From contig NZ_LR733284.1 in the NCBI RefSeq assembly GCF_902506375.1, positions 1,662,059 through 1,726,058 on the forward strand: a DNA stretch of 64,000 nt. Reading direction: 5' to 3'. Shown in pieces: positions 9,342 through 18,304 of this stretch. Both the position numbers and the translations under genes were made by a program. A model generated the notes under the pieces. It had not been told where the DNA came from. It made no database searches and saw nothing but the letters and a program-made list of their open reading frames with translations. The stretch comes from Microbacterium sp. 8M (lineage in GTDB: Bacteria > Actinomycetota > Actinomycetes > Actinomycetales > Microbacteriaceae). Every line of letters starts with the position of its first letter. Positions within the stretch are counted from its first letter, which is position 1.

Positions 9342-12300
9342 ATGTTTCAGAAGATCCTTGTGGCCAACCGCGGTGAGATCGCCATTCGCGCGTTCCGAGC
9401 GGCGTTCGAAGTGGGAGCGAAGACCGTCGCCGTCTTCCCCTGGGAGGATCGCGGATCCCTCCATCGCCAGAAAGCGGACGAGTCCTACCAGATCGGCGAG
9501 GTCGGCCACCCGGTGCGGGCCTACCTCGACGTGGACGAGATCATCCGCGTGGCGAAGGAGAGCGGTGCGGACGCGATCTACCCGGGCTACGGCTTCCTCT
9601 CCGAGAACCCGGAGCTCGCCGCCCGGGCTGCGGAGAACGGGATCGCGTTCATCGGCCCGCCGGCGAAGGTGCTGGAGATGGCCGGCAACAAGGTGACCGC
9701 CAAGCAGCACGCCGTGGCGGCCGGCGTCCCGGTGCTGCGCTCGACCGAGGCGTCCGACGACGTCGATGCGCTGGTCGCGCAGGCCCCGGACATCGGCTTC
9801 CCGATCTTCGTCAAGGCGGTCGCCGGCGGCGGGGGCCGCGGCATGCGGCGCGTGGAGACCCTCGGCGATCTCGCCCCGGCGCTGGCCGAGGCGATGCGCG
9901 AGGCGGGGAGCGCCTTCGGCGACCCGCGGGTCTTCCTCGAGCAGGCCGTGCAGCGCCCACGCCACATCGAGGTGCAGGTGCTCGCCGACGCCACCGGGAA
10001 CACGGTGCACCTGTACGAGCGCGACTGCTCGGTGCAGCGCCGCCACCAGAAGGTGGTGGAGATCGCCCCGGCGCCGAACCTGGACGACGCGATCCGGACG
10101 GCCCTGCACGGCTACGCGGTCGCCTTCGCCCGCTCGATCGGGTACGAGAACGCGGGCACGGTCGAGTTCCTGCTGGAGACGGAGGGCGAGCGCGCCGGCG
10201 AGGTCGTCTTCATCGAGATGAATCCGCGGATCCAGGTCGAGCACACGGTCACCGAGGAGGTGACCGACGTCGACCTCGTGCAGTCGCAGATCCGGATCGC
10301 GGCCGGCGAGACGCTCGCCGACCTCGGCCTGGAGCAGGACGACATCCAGCTCCGCGGTGCCGCGCTGCAGTGCCGCATCACGACCGAGGACCCGGCGCAG
10401 GGCTTCCGCCCCGACACCGGACGGATCACCACCTACCGCTCGCCGGGCGGCGCCGGCATCCGCCTGGACGGAGGCACCACGGCGGCCGGATCGCAGATCA
10501 GCCCGCACTTCGACTCGATGCTCGCCAAGCTCACCTGCCGCGGCCGCGACTTCCCCGCCGCGGTGGCCCGCGCCAAGCGTGCGCTGGCGGAGTTCCGCAT
10601 CCGCGGCGTCGCCACCAACATCCCGTTCCTGCGCGCCGTGCTGGACGACCCGGCGTTCGTCGCCGGCGACCTGTCCACTCTGTTCATCGAGGAGCGGCCG
10701 CAGCTGCTCACGACCAACCCGTCGCGGGACCGCGCGACCCGGCTGCTGAACTGGCTCGGCGACGTCACGGTGAACCGCCCGTACGGCGACAAGCCGCTGT
10801 CGCCGTCGCCCGGCAGCAAGCTGCCGAAGATCGACCTGAGCGCCGAGCCGCCGGCCGGTGCCCGGGATCGGCTTCTCCAGCTCGGACCGGGGGGCTTCGC
10901 CCGGGCGCTGCGCGAGCAGACCGCGCTCGCGGTGACCGAGACGACGTTCCGCGACGCGCATCAGTCCCTGCTCGCCACCCGGGTGCGCACGCGCGACCTG
11001 GTGCGCGTGGGCCCGCATGTGGCGCGGATGACGCCGCAGCTGCTCTCGATCGAGGCCTGGGGCGGCGCGACCTACGACGTCGCGCTCCGCTTCCTCGCCG
11101 AGGACCCATGGGAGCGGCTCGAGGCGCTGCGCAAGGCGATCCCGAACATCCCGCTGCAGATGCTGCTGCGCGGGCGCAATACGGTGGGGTACACCCCGCG
11201 CCCGGTCGAGGTGACGAACGCCTTCGTGCACGAGGCCGCGACCACCGGGGTGGACATCTTCCGGATCTTCGACGCGCTCAACGACGTGTCGCAGATGCGT
11301 CCCGCGATCGACGCGGTCCTGGAGACCGGCACGGCCGTCGCCGAGGTCGCGCTCTGCTACACCGGCGACCTGCTGGATCCCGCCGAAGACCTGTACACAC
11401 TCGACTACTACCTGCGGCTCGCGGAGCAGATCGTGGAGTCCGGCGCACACATCATCGCGATCAAGGACATGGCGGGCCTGCTCCGGCCGGCCGCGGCGGC
11501 GCGGCTCGTGGGCGCGCTGCGCGAGCGGTTCGACCAGCCCGTCCACGTGCACACGCACGACACCGCGGGCGGGCAGCTCGCGACCCTGCTGGCCGCCAGC
11601 GCGGCCGGGGCCGACGCGGTCGACGCGGCCGCGGCGCCCATGTCGGGCACGACCAGTCAGCCGTCGCTGTCCGCGCTCGTGGCCGCGCTCGCGCACACGG
11701 AGCGCGACACCGGGCTGGACCTGCAAGCGGTCACCGACCTGGAGCCCTACTGGGAGGGGGTGCGCCAGCTCTACCGCCCGTTCGAGTCCGGACTGACCGC
11801 GCCCACCGGACGCGTGTATCACCACGAGATCCCGGGCGGGCAGCTGTCGAACCTCCGGCAGCAGGCGATCGCACTCGGCATGGCCGACGACTTCGAGCGC
11901 ATCGAGGACATGTACGCCGCGGCGGACCGGATCCTCGGCCGGATCCCCAAGGTGACGCCGTCGTCGAAGGTCGTCGGCGACCTCGCCCTGGCGCTGGTGG
12001 CGGCGGGAGCGGATCCCGCCGACTTCGAAGAGAACCCGCAGAACTACGACGTGCCCGATTCCGTGATCGGCTTCATGGCCGGCGAGCTGGGAGACCTGCC
12101 CGGGGGATGGCCGGAGCCCTTCCGCAGCAAGGCGCTGGCCGGACGCACGGTGTCGGTCGACGTCGTGCCGATCTCGGCGGAGGAGCAGCAGGCGCTGGAA
12201 GGGGAGAGCCTCGAACGCCGGCGGGCGCTGAACCACCTCCTGTTCCCCGGACCGGCCGCGGAGTTCGAGCGCAACCGCGCGGCGTTCGGCGATCTGTCCG

Positions 12301-12755
12301 CCCTCGGCACGCCCGACTACCTGTACGGCCTCGTGCCCGGCGAGGAGCACGTCGCGGAGATCGATCCGGGCGTCCAGCTCTACGTGGGCCTGGAAGCCAT
12401 CGGCGAGGCAGATGAGAAGGGCATCCGCACGGTCATGACCACCCTGAACGGGCAGCTGCGGCCCGTGTTCGTGCGGGACCGCTCGATCGCGGTGGATGCG
12501 CGCGAGGTGGAGAAGGCCGACACCTCGAAGCCCGGCCAGGTCGCCGCGCCGTTCTCCGGAGTGGTGACCCTCAAGACCGAGATCGGCGCGACGGTGCGCG
12601 CCGGCGAGCCCGTCGCCTCGATCGAGGCGATGAAGATGGAGGCGGCGATCACGGCACCCGTCGACGGCGTCGTCGAGCGGTTCGCCATCGCCGCGACGCA
12701 GCAGGTCGACGCCGGGGATCTGCTCGTCGTCATCCGCCCGACGCAGACGGCGTGA
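9342..12755 (+). CDS. pyc: Pyruvate carboxylase
   Basis: A 1137-residue biotin enzyme that makes oxaloacetate from pyruvate and bicarbonate to refill the TCA cycle. Order of domains: biotin carboxylase (opens MFQKILVANRGEIAIRAFRA; ATP-grasp glycine loop AGGGGRGMRR), carboxyltransferase TIM barrel from about residue 525 (TTFRDAHQSLLATRVRT; metal-site HVHTHDTAGGQLAT), and C-terminal biotin carrier with Lys1098 in EAMKMEAAI. The length equals that of the single-chain actinobacterial enzyme. The ATG at 9342 is right because the family begins FQKILVANRG; the frame stays open upstream but that part is antisense to the ParA gene. Confidence 0.97.
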   Translation: MFQKILVANRGEIAIRAFRAAFEVGAKTVAVFPWEDRGSLHRQKADESYQIGEVGHPVRAYLDVDEIIRVAKESGADAIYPGYGFLSENPELAARAAENGIAFIGPPAKVLEMAGNKVTAKQHAVAAGVPVLRSTEASDDVDALVAQAPDIGFPIFVKAVAGGGGRGMRRVETLGDLAPALAEAMREAGSAFGDPRVFLEQAVQRPRHIEVQVLADATGNTVHLYERDCSVQRRHQKVVEIAPAPNLDDAIRTALHGYAVAFARSIGYENAGTVEFLLETEGERAGEVVFIEMNPRIQVEHTVTEEVTDVDLVQSQIRIAAGETLADLGLEQDDIQLRGAALQCRITTEDPAQGFRPDTGRITTYRSPGGAGIRLDGGTTAAGSQISPHFDSMLAKLTCRGRDFPAAVARAKRALAEFRIRGVATNIPFLRAVLDDPAFVAGDLSTLFIEERPQLLTTNPSRDRATRLLNWLGDVTVNRPYGDKPLSPSPGSKLPKIDLSAEPPAGARDRLLQLGPGGFARALREQTALAVTETTFRDAHQSLLATRVRTRDLVRVGPHVARMTPQLLSIEAWGGATYDVALRFLAEDPWERLEALRKAIPNIPLQMLLRGRNTVGYTPRPVEVTNAFVHEAATTGVDIFRIFDALNDVSQMRPAIDAVLETGTAVAEVALCYTGDLLDPAEDLYTLDYYLRLAEQIVESGAHIIAIKDMAGLLRPAAAARLVGALRERFDQPVHVHTHDTAGGQLATLLAASAAGADAVDAAAAPMSGTTSQPSLSALVAALAHTERDTGLDLQAVTDLEPYWEGVRQLYRPFESGLTAPTGRVYHHEIPGGQLSNLRQQAIALGMADDFERIEDMYAAADRILGRIPKVTPSSKVVGDLALALVAAGADPADFEENPQNYDVPDSVIGFMAGELGDLPGGWPEPFRSKALAGRTVSVDVVPISAEEQQALEGESLERRRALNHLLFPGPAAEFERNRAAFGDLSALGTPDYLYGLVPGEEHVAEIDPGVQLYVGLEAIGEADEKGIRTVMTTLNGQLRPVFVRDRSIAVDAREVEKADTSKPGQVAAPFSGVVTLKTEIGATVRAGEPVASIEAMKMEAAITAPVDGVVERFAIAATQQVDAGDLLVVIRPTQTA

Positions 12756-12884
12756 CGATCCGGGCGGGCGTCAGGATCAGTCGTCCGCCCGGATCCCGCG
12801 TCCGGTGCGCGTGCACGCACGTGCACTAATCTTGTGCGGGCGATGCGCTCCTCAGAACGCGTCGCGGGGGAGAAGCAGATCATC

Positions 12885-14918
12885 ATGAACACAGAACGCA
12901 GAAACACGCCGAGCGAGGACGCCGAGGATTCGCTCGGGGTCCTCGACAGCGCCGGCGCCATCGGCACGGCCGACCTCGGCCTGCTCGGCGAGACCACCGC
13001 GCAGGTCCCTGTCGCGCTGCCCGTCGCCGACGAGGACGATCTCGTCGACGACGACGTCACCGAGGGCGAGGCGTTCACGGATCTCGTGCTCGAGGCCGAC
13101 CCGGCCGCATTCGTGCGCGACGACGGCATCGGCCGGATCCACGAGGGACCGGGGAGCGCGGACATAGTCATCGAGATCCCCGCGGTCGCCGCGGAGGAGA
13201 CCGTCGTCGCGGAGCTCGTCGAGAACGAGGACACCGTCGAGGACACCGCGCACGTCGATGCGCCGGCCGATGCCGCGGGCGAGAAGGCGGAGCCGGTCAC
13301 GACGGAGCCCGTGGACGGGCGGGCGACCGTCGACGCGCGGGACCTCGCGCACGAGCCGCAGCCCGTCGTCGAGCAGGAAGCTGTCGTCGAGCGGGAACCG
13401 GCCACCGAGTCCGAGCCCGCCGATGAGCACGAGCCCGTTGACGAGTCCGAGCCCGTCGACGAGCACGAGCCCGTCGACGAGCTGCCGCCTGTCGTCGAGC
13501 CCGAGCCCGAGCCCGAGCTCGTGGACGAGCGAGAGCCGGTTGCCGAGCCGGAGCCGGTGGACGAGCCGGAGCCAGTGGACGAGCCCGTGGCCGAGCGAGA
13601 GCCCGTCGTCGAGCAGGATCACGGGGCGGAGCAGGAGCCGGCGGTCGAGCCGTCGCCCGACGATCGGGCGGATGCCGAAGGCGAGACGGGCGCCGGCCGG
13701 ATCGACGCCGGAGCCGTGCGCGACCAGGGCGCCGACGCCGCGCCGCGCGACACCGCCGCGGTCACCGTCGCCGAGACGGTGACCCAGGACACCGCGGCAG
13801 CTCCGCGCGAGGCCATCGTGCTCCGCGCCGTGGAGCCGCGCCCCGCGCCGGCGTCAGTGGCGCTCAGCGCACCCGTCGCCCCGCTGCAGGAGGAGACCAT
13901 GACCGACGACCATCACGTCCGCGCACCCGAGCCCGAGCTGGCCTCGCGCCGGCTGGATCAGCTGGGCGACCGGGAGCGCGAGAGCGCCGATCTGCTCACC
14001 GCGGACCGGCTGCTGGACACGTCCCGGCTCGCCGCGCCCGAACCGGAAGGGCTGTGGAGTCACCTGCTCTACACGATCTCCGGGCGCCGCATCAACCTCG
14101 GCGACGGCAAGCGCGCCCAGCAGCGCAAGGCGCTGAGCGCCCGCATCGCCGCGCCCCTGCCCGGCAGCGCCCGCTTCGTGCCGGTGCTGAGCCGCAAGGG
14201 CGGGGTGGGCAAGACCACTGTCACGGCGCTGCTCGGCATGGCTCTCGCGGACGCCCGTGAGGACCGGGTCATCGCCGTGGACGCGAATCCGGACCGCGGC
14301 ACGCTGGCCGACCGCATCGCACGCACGAACAGCAAGACCGTGCGCGATCTCGTGCGCATCCACGATCAGGTCACGGGCTACCACGACATCTCCGCCGTGG
14401 TGTCGCGGGACGCCACGCGCCTCGACGTGCTCGCCTCTGACACCGACCCGCGCGTGTCCGAAGCGTTCAACGACGAGGACTACGACCAGGTCGCGTCGGT
14501 CGCCGCGCACTACTACTCGCTCGTGCTCACCGACACCGGCACCGGCATCGTGCACGCGGTCATGGGAGCGACGCTGGATCGCGCCGACACGCTCGTCGTC
14601 GTCGCCGGTCTCAGCGTCGACGAGGCGCGGCTCGCGTCCGAGACGCTCACGTGGCTCGAGACCAACGGCTACGCCGACAAGGTGCGCGAGGCCGTCGTGG
14701 TGCTCAACCAGTCCACGCCGGGCGCGCCGATGGTCCGCCTGAGCGAGCTCGAGGCGCACTTCCGCACCCGCGTCGCGCACGTGCTGCGCATCCCCTACGA
14801 CCAGAGCATCGCCGCGGGGAGCGCGATCTCGTTCTCCGCGCTCCAGCCGCAGACCCGGCAGGCGGCGCGCGAGCTGGCGGCCGTCGTGGTCGAGGGCCTG
14901 AGGGCGCAGGCGGCCTGA
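12885..14918 (+). CDS. MinD/ParA-like ATPase with a long acidic Pro-Glu-rich head
   Basis: A 677-residue protein in two unlike halves. Residues 1 to about 360 are acidic and low in complexity, with EPVDE/EPVVE-type repeats near residues 160-250. The second half is a SIMIBI ATPase: [20 protein letters not shown] near residue 437, [31 protein letters not shown]. The layout (disordered head plus MinD-like domain) recalls EspI/Rv3876-type and other actinobacterial positioning ATPases, but no type VII secretion gene is near. ATG 12885 is chosen because GGGGGAGAAG lies nine bases upstream. It overlaps def by one base, so the two are co-translated. Role unknown. Confidence 0.82.
   Translation: MNTERRNTPSEDAEDSLGVLDSAGAIGTADLGLLGETTAQVPVALPVADEDDLVDDDVTEGEAFTDLVLEADPAAFVRDDGIGRIHEGPGSADIVIEIPAVAAEETVVAELVENEDTVEDTAHVDAPADAAGEKAEPVTTEPVDGRATVDARDLAHEPQPVVEQEAVVEREPATESEPADEHEPVDESEPVDEHEPVDELPPVVEPEPEPELVDEREPVAEPEPVDEPEPVDEPVAEREPVVEQDHGAEQEPAVEPSPDDRADAEGETGAGRIDAGAVRDQGADAAPRDTAAVTVAETVTQDTAAAPREAIVLRAVEPRPAPASVALSAPVAPLQEETMTDDHHVRAPEPELASRRLDQLGDRERESADLLTADRLLDTSRLAAPEPEGLWSHLLYTISGRRINLGDGKRAQQRKALSARIAAPLPGSARFVPVLSRKGGVGKTTVTALLGMALADAREDRVIAVDANPDRGTLADRIARTNSKTVRDLVRIHDQVTGYHDISAVVSRDATRLDVLASDTDPRVSEAFNDEDYDQVASVAAHYYSLVLTDTGTGIVHAVMGATLDRADTLVVVAGLSVDEARLASETLTWLETNGYADKVREAVVVLNQSTPGAPMVRLSELEAHFRTRVAHVLRIPYDQSIAAGSAISFSALQPQTRQAARELAAVVVEGLRAQAA
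13360..13620 (+). repeat. Coding repeat of Glu-Pro-Val-Asp units
   Basis: Within the head of the MinD-like ATPase, a 12-15 base unit coding for variants of EPVDE, EPVVE and EPADE is repeated some fifteen times (DNA core GAGCCCGTCGACGAG and variants). Such a tract is prone to length change between strains. Confidence 0.8.
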
Positions 14919-15409
14919 TGACGGTTCGCGAGATCCGACTGTTCGGCGACCCGGTGCTGCGCACGGTGTGCGCCGAGATCGAGACCATCGACGACGGCGT
15001 GCGCGCCCTCGTCGCCGACCTCGTCGACACCGTCGAGCTGCCCGGACGGGCCGGCGTCGCCGCGCCGCAGATCGGCGTGGCGCTGCGGGCGTTCAGCTAC
15101 AACATCGACGGCGACATCGGCTATGTGCTGAACCCCGTTCTCACCGAGGTGCGCGGCGAGCCCGTGCCCACCGGTGAGGGCTGCCTCTCGGTGCCGGGGC
15201 TCTGGCACGATGCGCTGCGCTATCCGTGGGCCCGGGTGGAGGGCATCGACCTCGACGGGGAGCCCGTGGTGCTGGAGGGGGAGGGGCTGCTCGCACAGGC
15301 GCTGCAGCACGAGACCGACCATCTCGACGGCCGGGTCTACCTGTCCCGGCTCGACCCCGAGACGCGCAAGATCGCCATGCGCGAGGTGCGCGAGAGCTCC
15401 TGGTTCTGA
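14918..15409 (+). CDS. def: Peptide deformylase
   Basis: A 163-residue metallo-enzyme removing the formyl group from new proteins. All three family motifs are present: GVAAPQIGV (motif 1), EGCLSVPG with the metal cysteine (motif 2), and QHETDHLDG with the two metal histidines and catalytic Glu (motif 3). The ATG shares its A with the TGA of the upstream ATPase gene, so translation is coupled. A longer upstream frame is only the other reading frame of that ATPase. No fmt gene is adjacent, so this may be one of several deformylases. Confidence 0.95.
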   Translation: MTVREIRLFGDPVLRTVCAEIETIDDGVRALVADLVDTVELPGRAGVAAPQIGVALRAFSYNIDGDIGYVLNPVLTEVRGEPVPTGEGCLSVPGLWHDALRYPWARVEGIDLDGEPVVLEGEGLLAQALQHETDHLDGRVYLSRLDPETRKIAMREVRESSWF

Positions 15410-15497
15410 TACGCGACGGGTCAATGCCGCGAAGCGGCGTTGATGCGGCGCCGTATCAAGGTTGAGCGAGGACGCCGGAGGCGACCGAGTCGAAACC
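15407..15497. repeat. Intergenic hairpin element, probably a dispersed REP-like repeat
   Basis: TGATACG (15407-15413, including the def stop) pairs with CGTATCA (15452-15458) as an outer stem; inside, TCAA-TGCCGC-GAA-GCGGCG-TTGA forms a second hairpin. It is followed by GTTGAGCGAG and CGAGTCGAAACC flanking GACGCCGGAGGCGAC. The GTTGAGCGAG...CGAGTCGAAAC pair looks like an intergenic repeat I recall as common in Microbacteriaceae genomes; that recollection is not checked. Confidence 0.5.
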
Positions 15498-15507
15498 CGC
15501 ACGACAC

Positions 15508-15544
15508 GAAGGCCCGAGGACCCGATCCGGATCCTCGGGCCTTC
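15508..15544. terminator. Bidirectional terminator between def and fadD
   Basis: GAAGGCCCGAGGA (15508-15520) and TCCTCGGGCCTTC (15532-15544) form a perfect 13-base stem between two convergent genes; T-rich on the fadD side. Confidence 0.85.
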
Positions 15545-15559
15545 TCCCGTCGCGGTGGC

Positions 15560-17386
15560 TCAGCCCATCGGGATGGTCGTGGTGGCCGTCGTCTCGTTGT
15601 AGATCTCGGCGATCTGCGGAGCGAAGTCCTTCAGGATGACGTTGCGCTTGATCGACATCTTCGGAGTGAGGTGTCCGCTGGCCTCGGTCCACTCCGTCGG
15701 CAGGATCGTGAACTTGCGGATCGACTCCGCGCGCGACACCCGCGTGTTCGCGATGTCGATCGCGCGCTGCACCTCGGCGCGCACGGCGTCGTTCGTCGCC
15801 GCGTCCTTCAGCGACATGTCGGCGGGGAGACCGTTGTTGGCGAGCCACGCGGGCAGCATCTCCGGATCCAGGGTGACGAGAGCGGCGATGAACGGCTTCT
15901 GGTCGCCCACGACGACCACCTGCCCGACGATCGGGTTGGCGCGGATCGGATCCTCCAGCGCCGCGGGCGAGACGTTCTTGCCGCCTGCGGTGACGATGAT
16001 CTCCTTCTTGCGCCCGGTGATGGTGAGGAAGCCGTCGTCATCGAAGGAGCCGAGATCGCCGGTGCGGAACCACCCGTCGTCGAACGCCGCCGCGGTCGCC
16101 TCGGGGTTGTTCCAGTACTCCTTGAACACGTTGATGCCGCGCACCTCGATCTCGCCGTCGTCGGCGAGGCGGATCCCGACACCGGGAAGCGCGGGCCCGA
16201 CGGTGCCGATCTTCGACTTTCGCGCGGTGTTCACGGTCGCCGGGGCGGTGGTCTCGGTGAGTCCGTAGCCCTCCAGGATGGTGATCCCCAGGCTGTGGAA
16301 GAAGTGCCCCAGTCGGGCCCCGAGAGGGGCGGATCCGGAGATCGCGTAGCGCACGTTGCCGCCCATGGCCTCGCGCAGCTTGGCGTAGACGAGCTTGTCG
16401 AACAGCGCGAACTTGATCCGCAGACCGAGCGGGATCCTGGCGCCCTCCTCGAGGAGACGCGAGTGCTCGATCGCGGCCGCCGCGGCGGCGCGGAAGATCT
16501 TGCCCTTGCCGCCGGCCTCGGCCTTCTGCTCGGCGGAGTTGTACACCTTCTCGAACACGCGCGGTACGGCGAGCAGGAAGGTGGGCTTGAAGGACCCGAG
16601 CGCCGGGAGCAGCTGCTTCGTGTCGGGCTGGTGCCCGGTGCGCACACCGGCGTGGATGGTGAGGATCGAGATGAACCGCGCGAACACGTGCGCCGTCGTG
16701 ATGAACAGCACGGTCGAGGCGCCCGGGACGGACACGACGTCGTCGAGCGACTTCGCGGCGTTGCGGGCGAGCTCCACGAAGTTGCTGTGGGTGAGCACGC
16801 AGCCCTTGGGCCGGCCGGTCGAGCCGGAGGTGTAGATGAGCGTGGCGATGTCCGCGCCGTTGGCGATGTTCCGCCGGCGCTCGATCTCCTCGTCGGGCAC
16901 CTCGGCGCCCTGCGCGGTGAGCTGGTCGATGGCGCCCAGGTGCATCTGCCAGACCTCGCGGATGAGCGGCAGGTCGCCGCGCACCTCGTCGAAGCGCGTG
17001 AAGTGCTCGGGCGACTCGACCATGAGGGCGATCGCGCCCGAGTCCTCCAGGATCCACTGGATCTGCGACGGCGAGCTCGTCTCGTAGATGGGCACCATGA
17101 CCGCGCCGGCGTAGAACAGGGCGAAATCCACGAGGGTCCACTCGTACGTGGTGCGGGCGAGGAAGCCCACCTTCTCCCCAGGCTGGATGCCTGCCGCGAC
17201 GAATCCCTTGGCGAGCGCCGTCACCTGCGCGCGGAACTCCGTCCCCGTGATGTCCCGCCAGCCTCCGCCGTCCGGCACCGAGAACAGCACGAGATTCGGG
17301 GTCTTCTGCACCCGCTGCTCCAGGAGGTCGGTGATGTTGTCCTCGGGTGCGGCTTTCACGATCGCGGGGACTTCGAACTGGACCAC
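15560..17386 (-). CDS. Long-chain acyl-CoA synthetase (AMP-forming), FadD15-like
   Basis: A 608-residue adenylate-forming enzyme activating fatty acids to acyl-CoA. The P-loop is TLIYTSGSTGRPKGCVLTH; other core motifs are GYGLTETTAP, WFRTGDLGSFDDDGFL and TGRKKEIIVTAGGKNVSP, the last typical of the FAA1/FadD15 branch. GTG at 17386 has AAGGAG nine bases upstream and gives the usual family N terminus (VQFEVPAIV); the frame runs open for over 2 kb further upstream but that is antisense to plsC and aroG. It lies divergent from plsC, so together they suggest acyl-chain activation and transfer into phospholipid. Confidence 0.94.
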   Translation of the reverse strand: MVQFEVPAIVKAAPEDNITDLLEQRVQKTPNLVLFSVPDGGGWRDITGTEFRAQVTALAKGFVAAGIQPGEKVGFLARTTYEWTLVDFALFYAGAVMVPIYETSSPSQIQWILEDSGAIALMVESPEHFTRFDEVRGDLPLIREVWQMHLGAIDQLTAQGAEVPDEEIERRRNIANGADIATLIYTSGSTGRPKGCVLTHSNFVELARNAAKSLDDVVSVPGASTVLFITTAHVFARFISILTIHAGVRTGHQPDTKQLLPALGSFKPTFLLAVPRVFEKVYNSAEQKAEAGGKGKIFRAAAAAAIEHSRLLEEGARIPLGLRIKFALFDKLVYAKLREAMGGNVRYAISGSAPLGARLGHFFHSLGITILEGYGLTETTAPATVNTARKSKIGTVGPALPGVGIRLADDGEIEVRGINVFKEYWNNPEATAAAFDDGWFRTGDLGSFDDDGFLTITGRKKEIIVTAGGKNVSPAALEDPIRANPIVGQVVVVGDQKPFIAALVTLDPEMLPAWLANNGLPADMSLKDAATNDAVRAEVQRAIDIANTRVSRAESIRKFTILPTEWTEASGHLTPKMSIKRNVILKDFAPQIAEIYNETTATTTIPMG

Positions 17387-17541
17387 GGCAACTCCTTCGG
17401 GGCCGGACGGGTACGTGCTTCTCAGGAGTCTATGCCACGCGGCGCCTGGGGAGGAGGCCATGAGCGTGAGATTCAGTCGCATGAATGGTGAAACTCCGTC
17501 GCACGACCGGAGGGGATCTCGTCCTCGCCGCGGCGGAGGGA

Positions 17542-17547
17542 TAGACT
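17542..17547 (+). promoter_or_regulatory. -10 hexamer TAGACT for plsC, leaderless type
   Basis: TAGACT is followed by seven bases and the plsC ATG at 17555; no ribosome site. Confidence 0.55.
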
Positions 17548-17554
17548 GCGGGCG

Positions 17555-18244
17555 ATGATCTACTGGTTCATGAAGTACATCGCCATCGGGCCCCTGGTGA
17601 AGGCGATCTTCCGCCCATGGATCGTGGGCCGCCAGCACGTGCCCGCGACGGGTGCGGCCATCATGGCGAGCAACCATCTGTCCTTCTCGGACTCGATCTT
17701 CCTGCCTCTCATGCTGGATCGGCGGATGTCGTTCCTGGCCAAGAGCGACTACTTCACGGGCAAGGGTCTCAAGGGCTGGGCCACCCGCATGTTCATGAAG
17801 GGCACGGGGCAGCTGCCCATCGACCGCTCCGGCGGCAAGGCCTCCGAGGCCTCGCTGAACACCGGGTTGCAGGTGCTCGGGCGCGGAGACCTGCTCGGCA
17901 TCTACCCCGAGGGCACGCGCAGCCCCGACGGCAAGCTGTACCGGGGCCGCACCGGCATCGCGCGGATGGCGCTGGAGGCGAAGGTGCCGGTGATCCCGGT
18001 GGTCATGGTCGACACGGACATCGCGATGCCCACGGGCCAGCGCATCCCGCGCATCATGCGCGTGGGGATGGTCATCGGTGAGCCCCTGGACTTCTCCCGT
18101 TACGCCGGCATGGAGAACGACCGCTACATCCTCCGATCGGTGACCGACGAGATCATGATCGCCATCCAGCGCCTGGGGGAGCAGCACTACGAGGATGTGT
18201 ACGCGTCCACCGTCAAGGAGCGCCTCGCCGCACAGGCGTCCTAG
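17555..18244 (+). CDS. plsC: 1-acylglycerol-3-phosphate acyltransferase (PlsC family)
   Basis: A 229-residue membrane-associated acyltransferase that adds the second acyl chain in phosphatidic acid synthesis. Block I is NHLSFSDS (HxxxxD catalytic pair, near residue 46); block III is GIYPEGTRS, which binds the glycerol phosphate; block IV is VPVIPVVMV. The N terminus has a short hydrophobic anchor. In Mycobacterium tuberculosis the related Rv2182c also lies a few genes from the class II DAHP synthase, matching the order here. A second possibility is acylation of another polar lipid head group. Confidence 0.92.
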   Translation: MIYWFMKYIAIGPLVKAIFRPWIVGRQHVPATGAAIMASNHLSFSDSIFLPLMLDRRMSFLAKSDYFTGKGLKGWATRMFMKGTGQLPIDRSGGKASEASLNTGLQVLGRGDLLGIYPEGTRSPDGKLYRGRTGIARMALEAKVPVIPVVMVDTDIAMPTGQRIPRIMRVGMVIGEPLDFSRYAGMENDRYILRSVTDEIMIAIQRLGEQHYEDVYASTVKERLAAQAS

Positions 18245-18292
18245 GCGAGCCGCGCACGCTTCACAGAGCGATCGGCACCCCCCGCGGCACCC

Positions 18293-18298
18293 TAGGAT
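18293..18298 (+). promoter_or_regulatory. -10 hexamer TAGGAT for the DAHP synthase gene, leaderless type
   Basis: TAGGAT is followed by six G residues and ATG at 18305. The G run could also be read as a ribosome site, but it is too close to the start to work normally. Confidence 0.55.
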
Positions 18299-18304
18299 GG
18301 GGGG

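Noticed and set aside
9266-9343. Longer start for the ParA-like ATPase, reaching into the pyc start codon
   Set aside because: The added 26 residues have no family match and would include the palindromic control region; GTG 9265 has a good ribosome site.
13360-13620. Possible CRISPR-like or satellite repeat
   Set aside because: The repeats are in frame, code for EPVDE-type units inside a gene, vary in sequence and have no spacers.
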